Positions 23,798 to 35,450 of a DNA stretch of 64,000 nucleotides are shown here, piece by piece. A program made the position numbers and the translations under genes. Under the pieces are notes generated by a model. That model was not told the origin of the DNA. It saw nothing but the letters and a program-made list of their open reading frames with translations, and did not search any database. The number at the start of each line of letters is the position of its first letter. Within the stretch, counting starts at the first letter, position 1. This stretch comes from Lunularia cruciata (taxonomy: Eukaryota > Streptophyta > Marchantiopsida > Lunulariales > Lunulariaceae), in the NCBI GenBank assembly GCA_948567375.1, contig OX419755.1:35717001-35781000 (forward strand), read 5' to 3'.

Positions 23798-26700
23798 TGT
23801 GTGTACTACATAAAGCTGCTTTTGTTTCCTTATTGCATTTCTTCTTCTTCTTTGCTAATGAACTCCTTTTCTCCTTAGAATGAACCTCTTCAAAATCACA
23901 AGCTCATCATTTAACATTCAATTGTATTGTGCTCTTAAACTAATTAAGGATGCAAACTCTTTATTTGCAATCAAGCTTGGACTCATTCCATGTTTACCTT
24001 TTATTCAATTTGATAATATCTATAAATAAAAACTCCAAATCCAAAAATATTGTCTACTCAATTTATTGACTTGATTCAATAATAGGTATTGAATCAAGAT
24101 ATGCAATGAAGCTTGGACTTATTTCATGTTTATCTTTCTTAACACAAGAGGATCTAATCTATATGTAATTTGGAATCCAAATAATAATGTATATTTCACT
24201 TTATTAACTTGACTTAATATGATAATGCTTCTGAATTGATAATGAAATATTTTGTTAGAAAAATCAATTCTAGACCAATGGTTGCAAAACAAAATAGCTT
24301 TAAACATACAACATCCAAGCAACAAAAGAAGTATATATGTAAACACGATTCATATATTTATAACTATGATAGTATACATTGAACTACTTTTCTTCTTACA
24401 TTTTTCATAAGCTTATATGTCTTCACTACACTAGACCCTAGACATACAATTTACCTTAAGCCAAATATAATCTCCTTGGTATAAATGTATTTTTTTCTAT
24501 TTGAGTATTTCTTGCACCTATATTTCTCTCAAGTACAAGTTATACATTCAATCTTTTCTTTATCTCCTTTCATGTTTGTATCAACTTCTTTTCTCTCTAC
24601 ATACTTACCCCTTCTACATCATAGAGTTTGTATTCTTTGAACCATGTCTAATTGCTTGCAGAGTTCTTTCAGATCCTCCTTGATTATTTTAGCAGTTTAA
24701 GTAATTCAACAAGTAAGAAGATAAGTAATTACTTTTTTAGTGTATTTGTATCATAATGCTTGTAAGTTTCAATTTGTATGCTTTGCAGTTGATTCATTTC
24801 AAGTTGTTATTTCCAGTATGTATGTAATTGTTCAACTAGATGGATTCCATCCACTAGAGTTATAGGCTTCTTCCTCTCCACACTTTTTTTTATAATCTCA
24901 AATACATAGCAAACTGCATCTAGTAAACTATGTTAAAATCTTCAATTTTTCAAGTATTCCTATATTCCAAATTCCAAATAAAACTATGCTAAAATTTTCA
25001 ATCGTTCAAGTATTCCAAATTTTCTTCTAATATATTGGGTCCAAGAAATAAGCATTGCCTAATTAAATCTCACAAGCTTCACATCATCAACTTCTTCACA
25101 AGGAGTATAAAAGTGTACCGTAAAAGCTTAAACCCATGTAGCACTCCCTTCCTTGGTGCATTTCTTCCAAGAGATCTTTCACATGCTCATAGATAGTTCT
25201 CTTTAATCAAATTCTGACTCATTGTAACCATCATCTATAGAACTCATTATTTTGCCATGCAAACTCTAAACATTAAAAAAAATAGTTTGCCTAAAATGGT
25301 AATAAAATATTCCATGAACAACTCAAAATCATAATACGTATAAAAGTTTTAGGGTGGTACAAAATGATACCCAAAAAGACTCTTTTGCTTTGGACCAAAG
25401 CCAAAGTGATCAGAATTTTTCCCGTGGGTGGAGGAAAATAGACTAATTGCTGTCTATCTAAGCTCCAACTATCATGCCTTGCTTGGCGAAGATAGGCTTT
25501 TAAGAAACTTGTATTTGCAGTCAAAGTTGAATCACCATTGTTTGCATAGCGAATAGCCAAGAAATTATGATAAATTTTATATAAAAGAGATTTCTTGTGT
25601 AAAACTTAAGGTTAAGATTTTATTTTAGCTTGTAGAGAATAGTTTAAAATATATTGAGAAGTAATAATCTTCTATTTCTATCTTTATCTCCTAAATAGAT
25701 AAACCGGGGAGGAAAATTATAACAAGATACTAATAAATAAGCTCAAATTAAGACTTGTTGTATTTAAATAAAGAATATCTTTATGAATTTTTATCCTTTA
25801 ATCATTTTTTAATTATATAGAATATTTTATATGGTGATAAGGATGAATTTTTAGTGAAAACTTATACATAATATTTTACTAAAAAATTTATCATAATTAA
25901 ATGAATAAAAAATCAAAATAATAGTGTTCCTTATTTTGGATCCATCCCGAAGTGAAATTATGTCATCAAAGCTAGGCTGTTCTGTGGCTAATATATATAT
26001 CAAGATGAAGGAGTAGTTATAAGTAAGCAATGGTAATGAATAAAAGAACCCACATTTTGGAAATATTAGTGGACGCTCTCACACAATAAGTGCTGTTTTA
26101 ATAAGTGTTCATCAAAATGCCATAGTTTCCATTATTATAAGAATAGCATATAGGAAGGTGATTAGATGGTAAAATATAACGTACAAGGTGGTATATATGT
26201 GGACTCTTTTAGATTTTCAGACACAAGAAGACCTAGAAATCTGAGGTAAGAACAAATCATTTCCAATAAAAATAATCTACATTTTCCATTTCATAAAAGA
26301 AAAAAAGATATAGGTTTTAACTTTTGTATGCAGCAATGATATTTGTCCATTGGATGCTTTATTTCATATTATCTGTATATACACCATGTTTTCTGTATAT
26401 ACGACCTTATTTTATAACTATACCTGCTGTACCCAATTTTCCAAGAATAAAATGTTTTCTCCACCTGGTCTATTTTCCCTGAAATCTATTAACAATTATT
26501 TCCATAATATGTGCCAACTAATACAATTGGCTTCTCTCACTTGCAAGGTATTGTCTTGCTTGTTAATATGAGATTATAAATACTCCTAAATGATTAAAAT
26601 TCTCGTCATTAAATGTTCCTGAAATATTGGGAAATATTATATATCTCAAAAATATTTATCAACATATTTGTTAAACTTGATTTTGTGTAAAATTATGTAG
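23798..26700. other. AT-rich spacer, nothing recognised
   Basis: Roughly three-quarters A+T, with no coding pattern. Short open frames at 24119-24683 and 26350-26571 are low-complexity. No transposon ends were recognised. The last few hundred bases before 26800 should contain the promoter of the complex I gene, but no motif stands out. Confidence 0.5.
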
Positions 26701-26959
26701 CTATCTAATTTAGACCATATAACTAACGAAAGGGCCAAAACTGTTGCCTCTCGTTGGTGGACATCGCGAATAGGACACTGACGGAGTCCATGCAATTCCG
26801 TCGTGGCAAGTGGATGCTAATGCGTGTCTGTTAAAAGTGAGAGAATGGGAGCAGAAAGCCAATCGCACAGGAAGAGTACCAGGATTGCCCTGCTTGTTTG
26901 TGCGAAGAAGCATCGAAGGAATTGTACCGGGAAGCAGGCGGATCAGCAAATTGGTAGCA

Positions 26960-29272
26960 ATGGCGGGGGGCATGGATGTACACAAGAACAAGTTTGTGGA
27001 ACAATGGGCTACGAACAGGGAAAACTTGGAGTTGGTGTTCAAGTTCAACCGACGTACCGTCCCAATCTGCATGCTTTTCGGGCTGGTCGTGCCTCTGCTT
27101 ACATACCAGGGTATCACATCTGAATTTGTAAGTGGTTAATAACATTACCTGTTGGCTCCTCTTGTCATTGATATCGCTAAACTGTCAATGGAATGCGAGT
27201 GTGAAATTGATCCAGTACGGTGAATGTCGCGTCCCACATGAAGACAAGTTAGGACTTAATTTAGGGTTTGGCAAGTGATGGACTCGGTACACTGATCTCG
27301 AGGTTGCTCTGATTATTGAGGTTCTTCAGAATTCCCTCTTGACGTGTGTGAAATGAATGATAATTGTTGTCGGGTTTTACGAGGCTACTTGTGTATGGCT
27401 CAGAGAAATGCTGAAGGAATTGTAACTGGATTGTAATCTTCACACCAATCATATACCCTCGTACTTAATCTTTCTCTGCGAGCTGTTCCAAGCTGAGATG
27501 TGGTCAATTTCGCCATTTCTGGTCCCATCCGTCCCAGAAGGAAAGACTCTCTTTAACCTGGGTTACTGGTCTTGAAGCAAATTGGGAGGTCAAGGAAGCT
27601 TAACGAGTGTATGAGTTCCTGGACATTCAGCGTATAGTATTTAGTTTTTGTACCCGGCAACTCTAGTGAGAGATTGCTGTTAGAAGATGAAAAAGAATCA
27701 AGACGCAGTGGTTGCAATGGCCGCCGGTATGGATGTGCCCAAAAATGAGTTTGTGGAGGCCTGGGCAAGTCATCGTGAAAATCTGGATTCTCATTTTCGC
27801 TTCAACAGACGGTCGATTCCCATCTGTTTGCTGTTCGGCCTCTTCACTCCGATATTTACATACCATTTCGTTACTGCCGAATTTGTAAGTCTAACATCAA
27901 AGTTCACTGCACCCTCGGTTACCTTGATTCAACTAATACCTACTTACACACGTTTAAGTCTTTCCTGTACCAGTTATATGGGTAGGAACTGAGCTCCTTT
28001 CTAGAATAGTATGTTATTGCATCTTTGTTACACTCAGATGGAAGTATACTGAATATGCTGTAAACATCGAGTTCACCATTTTTCTTGCTAGGCTGATAAT
28101 CGAAATACTGGACAAAGTTAGGATTTATAAAAGGGTTTCTAGATTCCCAGGACGTCCATGACAATTCTTCCTCCCCCATTCTATTCCATAGTTCTGTTGA
28201 TGTCAGATATTGGCTTTAGTCGGATCTCCAGAATGGGCTCGGCTTTTAAGGTAGAGCAGACTAAGGATTTCGAGGGCCCGTTTGTGTTTTCCTGTTTCCT
28301 GGTACTTGCAAACGATCAACATCCTAAGCTCATACATTCATTATGTCTATTATTTCTCAACTTCAAAGTCTTTTTGGCATAGGCCCCTTTGTGGGACTTC
28401 CAGATGTGCCAACGTAACCTTATGATTGCTGTTACTCCACAATAGTGTTGTTTGTCATTTCGTTTGAATGAGTTGCAGAACAAACGGCGGTCGTACTGCC
28501 CTGTGAGCATCTTGCGTGAGCCAGCCATGGGAGCTAATTGGTCGCTGGCTATCCATGGTAGATACATATCAATCTACGTTGTTGGTTCTGGTTCTTGGAG
28601 TAGTGCTCGATAACCCCCGTTAACACCACAAGCACCTATGGATATGTTAATCGACTGATACGCCACACAGTTTTTTATGTCTTCTTACATCAAGATGTTT
28701 CCTCAGTTGAGGTCTTTTTCTGATGAATACCTGCGGCAGTATTATAAGAGTGGCTTTTACCAGTTTTTTCCTTCAAGTATATGCTAAGCAACGCTATTTT
28801 TAGAATGAACAGTACTGCTGAGAAAATATACCTGAACATATTACTCCGACTTTGGATGTATTCCTGGGTTCTGGGTCTTGATATACCTTTATCTGACCTT
28901 GTGCCTCTTTCATCTGCGATTCCACTGACTGTTGTAGCCCCGGGACAAATCAGGTCTGTCAAGGACAATGTCTCATTCCATGTGGCAAATGTACAAAGAA
29001 ACAAGCAATTCCATGGATTGAAATCAATGATTCAGCCGACTCGATCTTTCTGCAATACAAACCTGTTTCTTACTTCGTGTTTGGACTGCCATGATCAGCC
29101 TGTAGGTTTGTCTTACCGACATCAATCATTGCTACGTGTAGTGTAGTGGTTTGAGATTTGATCGTCATAGTTCAGATTCAGAGTTTCGTCCGCTGTCTAA
29201 TGGAGTTTGAACGTCTGTGTGCAGCACAAGCAGGATGAGCTGAACAAAAGAGCACCACGCAAATTCTTGTAG
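26960..29272 (+). CDS. NDUFB4: Mitochondrial complex I B15/NDUFB4-type small subunit, exon 1a form
   Basis: Exon 1a 26960-27127 (56 codons) plus exon 2 29225-29272 (15 codons and TAG) gives 71 residues, the size I recall for the plant family. The start is MAGGMDVHKNKFVEQW in context GCAATGGC. A basic stretch (FKFNRR) precedes one membrane segment (ICMLFGLVVPLLTYQGI), and the shared tail is HKQDELNKRAPRKFL. Donor is GTAAGT-like and the acceptor follows TGTGCAG. Family role: accessory subunit of the membrane arm of NADH:ubiquinone oxidoreductase, inner mitochondrial membrane. The reading frame is open for 50 more codons upstream (from 26810) with many Arg and Lys; this could be a leader or a longer N-terminus. 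The intron is about 2.1 kb and contains the alternative exon 1b. Confidence 0.85.
27717..27884 (+). CDS. NDUFB4: Alternative first exon 1b of the complex I subunit
   Basis: Another 56-codon exon, 590 bp beyond exon 1a, with its own ATG (MAAGMDVPKNEFVEAW) and the same donor (AATTT then GTAAGT) in the same phase, so it can join exon 2 at 29225 to give a second 71-residue protein. By my count 35 of 56 residues match exon 1a, and the Arg-rich motif and membrane segment are kept. Differences include HFV where 1a has QGI. It lies inside the exon 1a intron. It lacks an acceptor of obvious quality, so it is more likely an alternative first exon with its own promoter than a mutually exclusive internal exon. 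It could also be a decaying duplicate, but the frame is intact. Confidence 0.75.
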
Positions 29273-30560
29273 ATGGATAAGGTGATGATCCTCGAATGCT
29301 GAACCCGATTGATGTAGAGAAGCGTTTGGCGGTTGCAGTTTATGTGGACTCCCCAAAGACAAGCTCTTTACGACAATGTTTTAAGGAGGAGCTCGGAGAG
29401 CGTGCATTCACTGCCCTCGAAGCAGTTTCAAGAGTATCTTTTCTCGCTGCCCTTTCAATAATCAAGGTCATATGGTCGGGGGTTCAACAAGGGTATAATT
29501 AAGTCAATGTTGCTGATAGCTCTAGCCTCTTGAATACCTTCATGGCCAAAGGATGCCTTAACTGTTTGGAGCTGCGCCTTCGCTAGCTCGTATGTTAACC
29601 ATACAAAATGAGAAGTCGAAGCAATGGTAACCCAGGATGACTTTTCGGAATTGTGGGACAATGTCGTGCTGAGTTGCATAGATTTTGAGAGCAATTTAGA
29701 GGCTCTCCTTTCCGCCAGCGCTGTCTTTCGTGTGTCAAGTGACCTAGGTGGAGAAGCAAATTTCCGATGTCGTGATAGGTTTGAATTCCAACTTCAGTCT
29801 CCATCCCATCCAGTCCTGCGATAGAGTTATAAGAACTGGACGCGTGGTTCTATGGTGGAAAAGCAGACCCTGGTGTGAGAGTAACCGTCATACTTTGGCA
29901 GGCAATACTTATACACACATCCCCTCTTTGTCTCTATGCTCTCCCTTTGCTTCCAAATGGATCTTCCTACCCACTGGATGATTCTCCTCTACTTTCAATT
30001 TCAGATGCTTCCTCTATTTCTGTTCCAGAAGGTTGTCTATCTTCTCATACATGACGTATTCTAGTTCACTGTATAATGTACAATTTCCGCCCAGCTTTCT
30101 CTCAATTCCATTTGTACATCGTTGCGTATTTCCTTCTTAGATTAACTTGAATGCAATTTGCATCCGTTCACACTTGCATGTCATTTTCCATACGTATGTT
30201 CTCGGTTCGTTCTGGATCCCTCGTTCTTCAAACAGCTTCTGCCCCCATTTCTCCAATATTTCCTCTTTGGGAGCTAAATAGGTAGTGTATATTGTCAACG
30301 TCAACTTTGGTTTATGAAGGGCATCGTGCCCCGCCCAAAAGTTTCTTCAAAACCTCATGCGTATGTTGATATTTCCGGTTGTCCTCTAGTTTTATACACA
30401 CGCAGAATTACCGCTGAACCTCAAAATAAAGATCAGCAACCCTCGAGTAATGAATTTGTAGTGTCCGTGAGACCTGTAACAGAGCTATCCGAATAGTATT
30501 TTTGCTTTCCATTCAGCTTGAGCTTTTAGAAGGCGAGAGGTACGTAGCATGCGATATAGG
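29273..30560. other. Downstream region of the complex I gene
   Basis: Presumably the 3' UTR and beyond. Open frames at 29296-29502, 29624-29824 and 30314-30496 are of balanced composition but show no known motif and no consistent exon joins. A small unidentified or broken gene cannot be excluded. Confidence 0.35.
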
Positions 30561-30661
30561 AGTCCTCAGCTGTGTTCGACGTGACTGGTGACGGATGTTT
30601 TAGGTGAAGGACATGTCAAGGATCTCCAAAAAGTTGGTTCCCAGACAGTGAGTCCTGACAG

Positions 30662-30780
30662 AGCGGTGACTTCATACATCCAAACTAGTTGCTTGGAGTT
30701 GGGCATCGTTTGGGTGCAGCGAGCGGTGTCATACCTCCACGCTAGTTGCTTGGAGTAGGACATCTTTGGGATGCAGCAAG
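30662..30780. repeat. Two-copy ~60-bp tandem repeat
   Basis: Units about 30662-30721 and 30722-30780, each containing CTAGTTGCTTGGAGT and ending TGCAGC(G/A)AG. They have diverged at several positions. Confidence 0.75.
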
Positions 30781-30799
30781 AGGAAGTTGAGCACTTGGG

Positions 30800-33700
30800 C
30801 AATCGAGAATCAACTTTTCCAAATCTCAGGTGTCATAACCTTTTTCTGGGTTACTAGGAGGGTGTTATAGTTTCGCAGAGATTCCATAAAACCTTTTATG
30901 GGTGGTCCCATGATACTTTACAGGGTGGATTAACCGATGATTTAAACTTTTTTACTTTTTTATTTACTATGAAAGTTGTATTCTAACAAACTATTGATAG
31001 AGACTGGTTACGAGTTGGCCTGTGAAATTTCACAGGTGCTCTAGTAATGGTAAGTGTCTAGTGTATATCTTTTGAATTTAGGATATGACACACGTTCATT
31101 CTTACTCAATCGGCAGAAAAAGTATTATCACTAAGAAGGATTTCATCTTGTGTCTTTCTTCTTCCTCTTGGTTTGTTCGATATCATTCGTCTTTTTATGA
31201 TTTGTCTTTTCTTTTCTATAATTTACCCTTTAAGCTCCTTACATCATGCAACGATACAATCCATCTTTTCTATGATTTGTCTTCTCTTTTCTGTAATTTT
31301 AACCTTTAAGCTCATTATATCATACATCATACAATCCGTCTCTTTTCTGATTTGTCTTTTCTTTTTTATAATTTCACCTTTAAATTCTTTACATCATGCA
31401 TCGATCCAAAAACAGTGAGATTTAAAAAAAGATTTATCTACATATTTTTCACTCCATGTGAATGTTCATCCCAATATATTATCATTAGAGACTTACACTA
31501 ACTGTGGAGATTATTTTTGCCCCGACGAGAACCTACACTTGGGCGACTAGAATCTAAATTTGGACAACGGATATCTACACTAATATAATATAGGGCAACA
31601 ATTATCCTTAAAAGGTAATAACATATTGCATAAGTGCGCGTGCACATTTTGAGAGAAATCATGAGATTGCCAATGTAACAAGACGAAACATAACTATAGA
31701 GAAAGATTAACGAATGTAAGAAGATCATAAGAGCAAGACGAACAAGAGTAATGGTTTGATCGAGAATGGTTTAACAATGGGAGGAGAGGGTGAGCATGTA
31801 CAGTTTGGAAAGTTCTTGTTTACATAGTGTATATGTTTTAGTACACACTTTTTCACTTTTTTCTTGTTTTATTGAAAGAAATCTCATAACCTTTGAAATA
31901 ACGAGTTTATTATAAAGTACTTCAAAGGAGTGGGTCTTGGGTATTTACGCAGTAAACTAAAATGTACCTTCAATCCTTCCAAGTTCTCGTGGATTTAAAT
32001 CAAGATCATCTTTGATTTCATATATCCGGTAACAAAAAGGAAACTCCAATTACTCACAATCACCAATAGCTTTGGATACATTTGGTCCCAAAGAAAACTT
32101 AAGCATGTGTAGGGAAAGAACTTTATTTATGAGGAATTAGTATAGACTCTACAATGCATCAGTATAATTATAATAATTGCGTAATTATACCAATTACCTT
32201 TATGCACGTTGGAGAAGTTGGAGAAGTGAAATGGAAACTTTTTGGGAAGAACAATTTAGAGTCTCGTTGACTTCAACAAAGATCGGATTCCTTGGATATA
32301 TTGGATTAGTTGATGGAACATTAATGCTTCTTACATAATAGCAAACTGCTGATGGAGAGATTTATTTTAGTGAAAGGGGTTAGTACTCAGCAATAGCAAC
32401 TGATTTATGACAATAAACAGAGAATCAAATATTTTGTTTGAGGTGAGTACGTTTTCTTGTATTCTTTGTCTAAATATTGTGGATTTTTGCATGCATATTT
32501 GTGGTTGATATATTGTAATGTGATATTTGTAGTATATAATTTTGTGGATTTGTGTATAGTATATTTGATTGATATCATATTTAATTTGCGTATGAGTATG
32601 CTTTGTTCCTAAAATCTGATATGTTTGTTTTAATACATATCTACTTGGGATATGATCAGATTAGATTATATACCAATAGAATATTTGGTCCTTACTTTTA
32701 AAGGACCTACTTCTCTAAACCAAGAAGATTTTAAGAATGATTATTGCATATGGGACAGGTAGATGATAGTCTTTGAGAGAACTATAGTTAATTTTAAAAG
32801 ATGAACTTTTATTTTTTATGTAATTTTACATAAACTTCCTCATAAATCCATAAAATATTTGGTCAAAAGATGATAGATAGTTATCATGGAGGAGGAAGAA
32901 GAAGGGATTAAGGATAAGAGCTCAAGAAATAATGACCACTAAGATCATAATAGAGAAGGAACACACTCATTTCCTACAAAAACTTCTTTTGAGTGAATCA
33001 AAACCTAAGCGTGTTTTCAATTGTATTCCTAGAGAAACCTAGATCTTTAAACGAGTGTACTACTCAATTTCTTTGATTCTTGTTGAAATGATGAATTAAG
33101 CAAGCCTGTTTGTTAAAGTGTGTATGTTGTCATGAGTGTATTCAATTAAGAAATTTTAGTATCATATTTCTTAATACGTAATATATTGATCACATTTTTG
33201 CAAATCCTCAATTAGGGATTTGGAGTGCACTTGAAATGCACTGAAGGTTATGCAAAGATGCTCAAGGATTGGTTAGGGAGTGCTCAAATTTTGCTCAATT
33301 ATTGCTTGAGTTTGGTTAGGTGTGTTTGGGGTCATACATGTGTATCCCAAGATTTGTTATACGTGAAATTTGCAGATGCAAAGACTTGTTGAAATTTATA
33401 TTTTCAACTCTGGATACTTTAGCTTAAGTGGTTTGCTTGGAATTTTTTGGGAAGAGTTGGAGTTTGCTTAATTATTGCAACAAACCACATTTCTCAAGGT
33501 TTTAGGCCAAACAAATTTGAATAAGTCCTTATGTTTGCATCACTTGATCGTTCTTTAAAGTTCTTGCATTTATTCTTTTTCTTTGGTTTTGTTTTTTAGA
33601 TTAACTTTGTACTAAGTTATAACAAATTTTGGAAAGAGAAGTATGATTGGGATAGTTAGAAATCATGGGCTTACTTTGACTCCAAGTTTGTCAAGCTAGG

Positions 33701-35450
33701 TTTTTTTTATCCAAATAGGAAACATATTCAAGAAGCATTCTATATTACTAAGAGATATTTACCACAATAATGTGCTTATCCAACATGGAGACCTATTCCC
33801 CAAATATTGAGTGATTTGCTTATGGTTTCCAGGCAACAAAGGTGGTGCATGGGTACATGATTATATTGAAGTACAAATTGAGTAGTGGAGAGAAAGATAT
33901 GGTTGGGAAGATATCATATTGCATAAAATAACACAAGAGTTACCTTTTCTTTACTTGCAATTTATTGAATGAGATAATTCAAGGAGTTATTTCTTGGATC
34001 TCCTCTTACTCATATTTTCATGAGGACAAGCATGATAGAGGAATGAGAAGTGAGGTTAAAGTCCAGCTTATGAGGACTAAGAAGACAAGGATGAATGCTA
34101 GTGAATACCGTTTGATTTTTGTGACTTTGTGGAAGTCTTTTATGGACTTGTTGTTGCAAGTTACTTTGTATTATACATAGACTTAAATGTTACTTTGTTC
34201 AGTGTAGAAAGTTAAGTTCTTTCTTTATGTTATCTAGATGTTCCTCTGTTTGTTGAGAGAGAGATTAATGTTGTGCAAGATGCTCCTCTTGATGTTCTTG
34301 CATCTAAGGTTGTTCCTACTTATCATGCTACTTTAGAGCAAAGGTTATTCTAGTTGGATCATGGCATTAGAGAAAGAAATACTTAAATACGACACATAGA
34401 CCATGATACGAGAGGGAGATAAGAGGATACTATCATGAGAAATGAATTAACTTTGAAGAAAGTTAATTCAATTTGAAGTAGATCAAGTAAAGGGAATTAT
34501 GAAGTCTATTACAAATCAAATTACAAGAGAAAGCAATGGTCAATTAATGAGATTCAAGGATGAGTAAACAATGGTCAGTTTATGATTCCTTTTACTTGAC
34601 TTACTTTAAATTGACTGAATTTTCCTCAATGTACTTGTTAACTCAAAAACAACAAGAAGGAAAATAACTTATGAAAACTTATAGTGAACAACATAATTTC
34701 ATAAATCATTTTGGGTAATTTCATAAAGCTCACAATAAAAAAATCACATTTTTTATTTTTAATATAAATAAAAAATACGTAAAAATAAAAATAAAAAAAT
34801 TTAATCGACAGAATATGTTATAATTTGCAACTTAAATTGTTCTTGGATAGTGCCTTTAGATAAAGAAGTTAAATTAAAATTAGTTTCAGTTCCAGAGTCT
34901 TCACTTGTTGCTAGTGGTAAACGTTCCAAAGCTACTTGATCATGCTTCAATTCATGGCGATTATAAGTTGAGAGTTCATGTTCTTCAGTCATTAGATAAG
35001 CAATTTGTAAGACTATATTCAACACAGTTCCCCAAAAATTGGAATGCAAATGATTCATCTATCCTTTTGTTTAAATTTCCAACTATAAAAATGATGGTGA
35101 TGCATCGGGGTCCTTTATCGTGTGTTCACATTTCGAAGTAACATATGTTTGTTTGTGTAATGATAAGTAATTAATGAATGCAATGAATATTAAACTAACC
35201 ACAACCAAATCAAGCAAGCTCGTAAACTTGGTAGAGCTCCCATAAATAAAAATAATTTTCAGTTCCTCACTGAGATTTTTACGAGATATCTATAAAAAAG
35301 AATCTTGGTAGTCGCCCTAATACCATAGAAATTCCATAAACTTAACAATTAAAATCTCTTCCTATTAAGAGATTTTCATGAGTGATTTTAAACTCCAGAC
35401 TTTACAAAACCTTTACTGGAGTGAGATTATTTATTCTAAAAAATGTTTTG
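30800..35450. other. AT-rich spacer, no gene recognised
   Basis: Strongly AT-rich with many stops. A fragment near 34240-34330 reads as a short protein-like run (VPLFVEREINVVQD) but cannot be extended or assigned. No LTR pair or transposon signature was recognised. Confidence 0.45.
31181..31404. repeat. Three-copy ~75-bp tandem repeat
   Basis: Copies near 31181-31253, 31254-31329 and 31330-31404 share TGATTTGTCTT(T/C)TCTTTT, a TAATTT run, CTTTAA and CATCAT. They are pyrimidine-rich and diverged. Confidence 0.75.

Noticed and set aside
28781-29146. 121-codon open frame inside the complex I intron
   Set aside because: No motif, opposed by another open frame, and the shared exon 2 at 29225 already gives the full family length.
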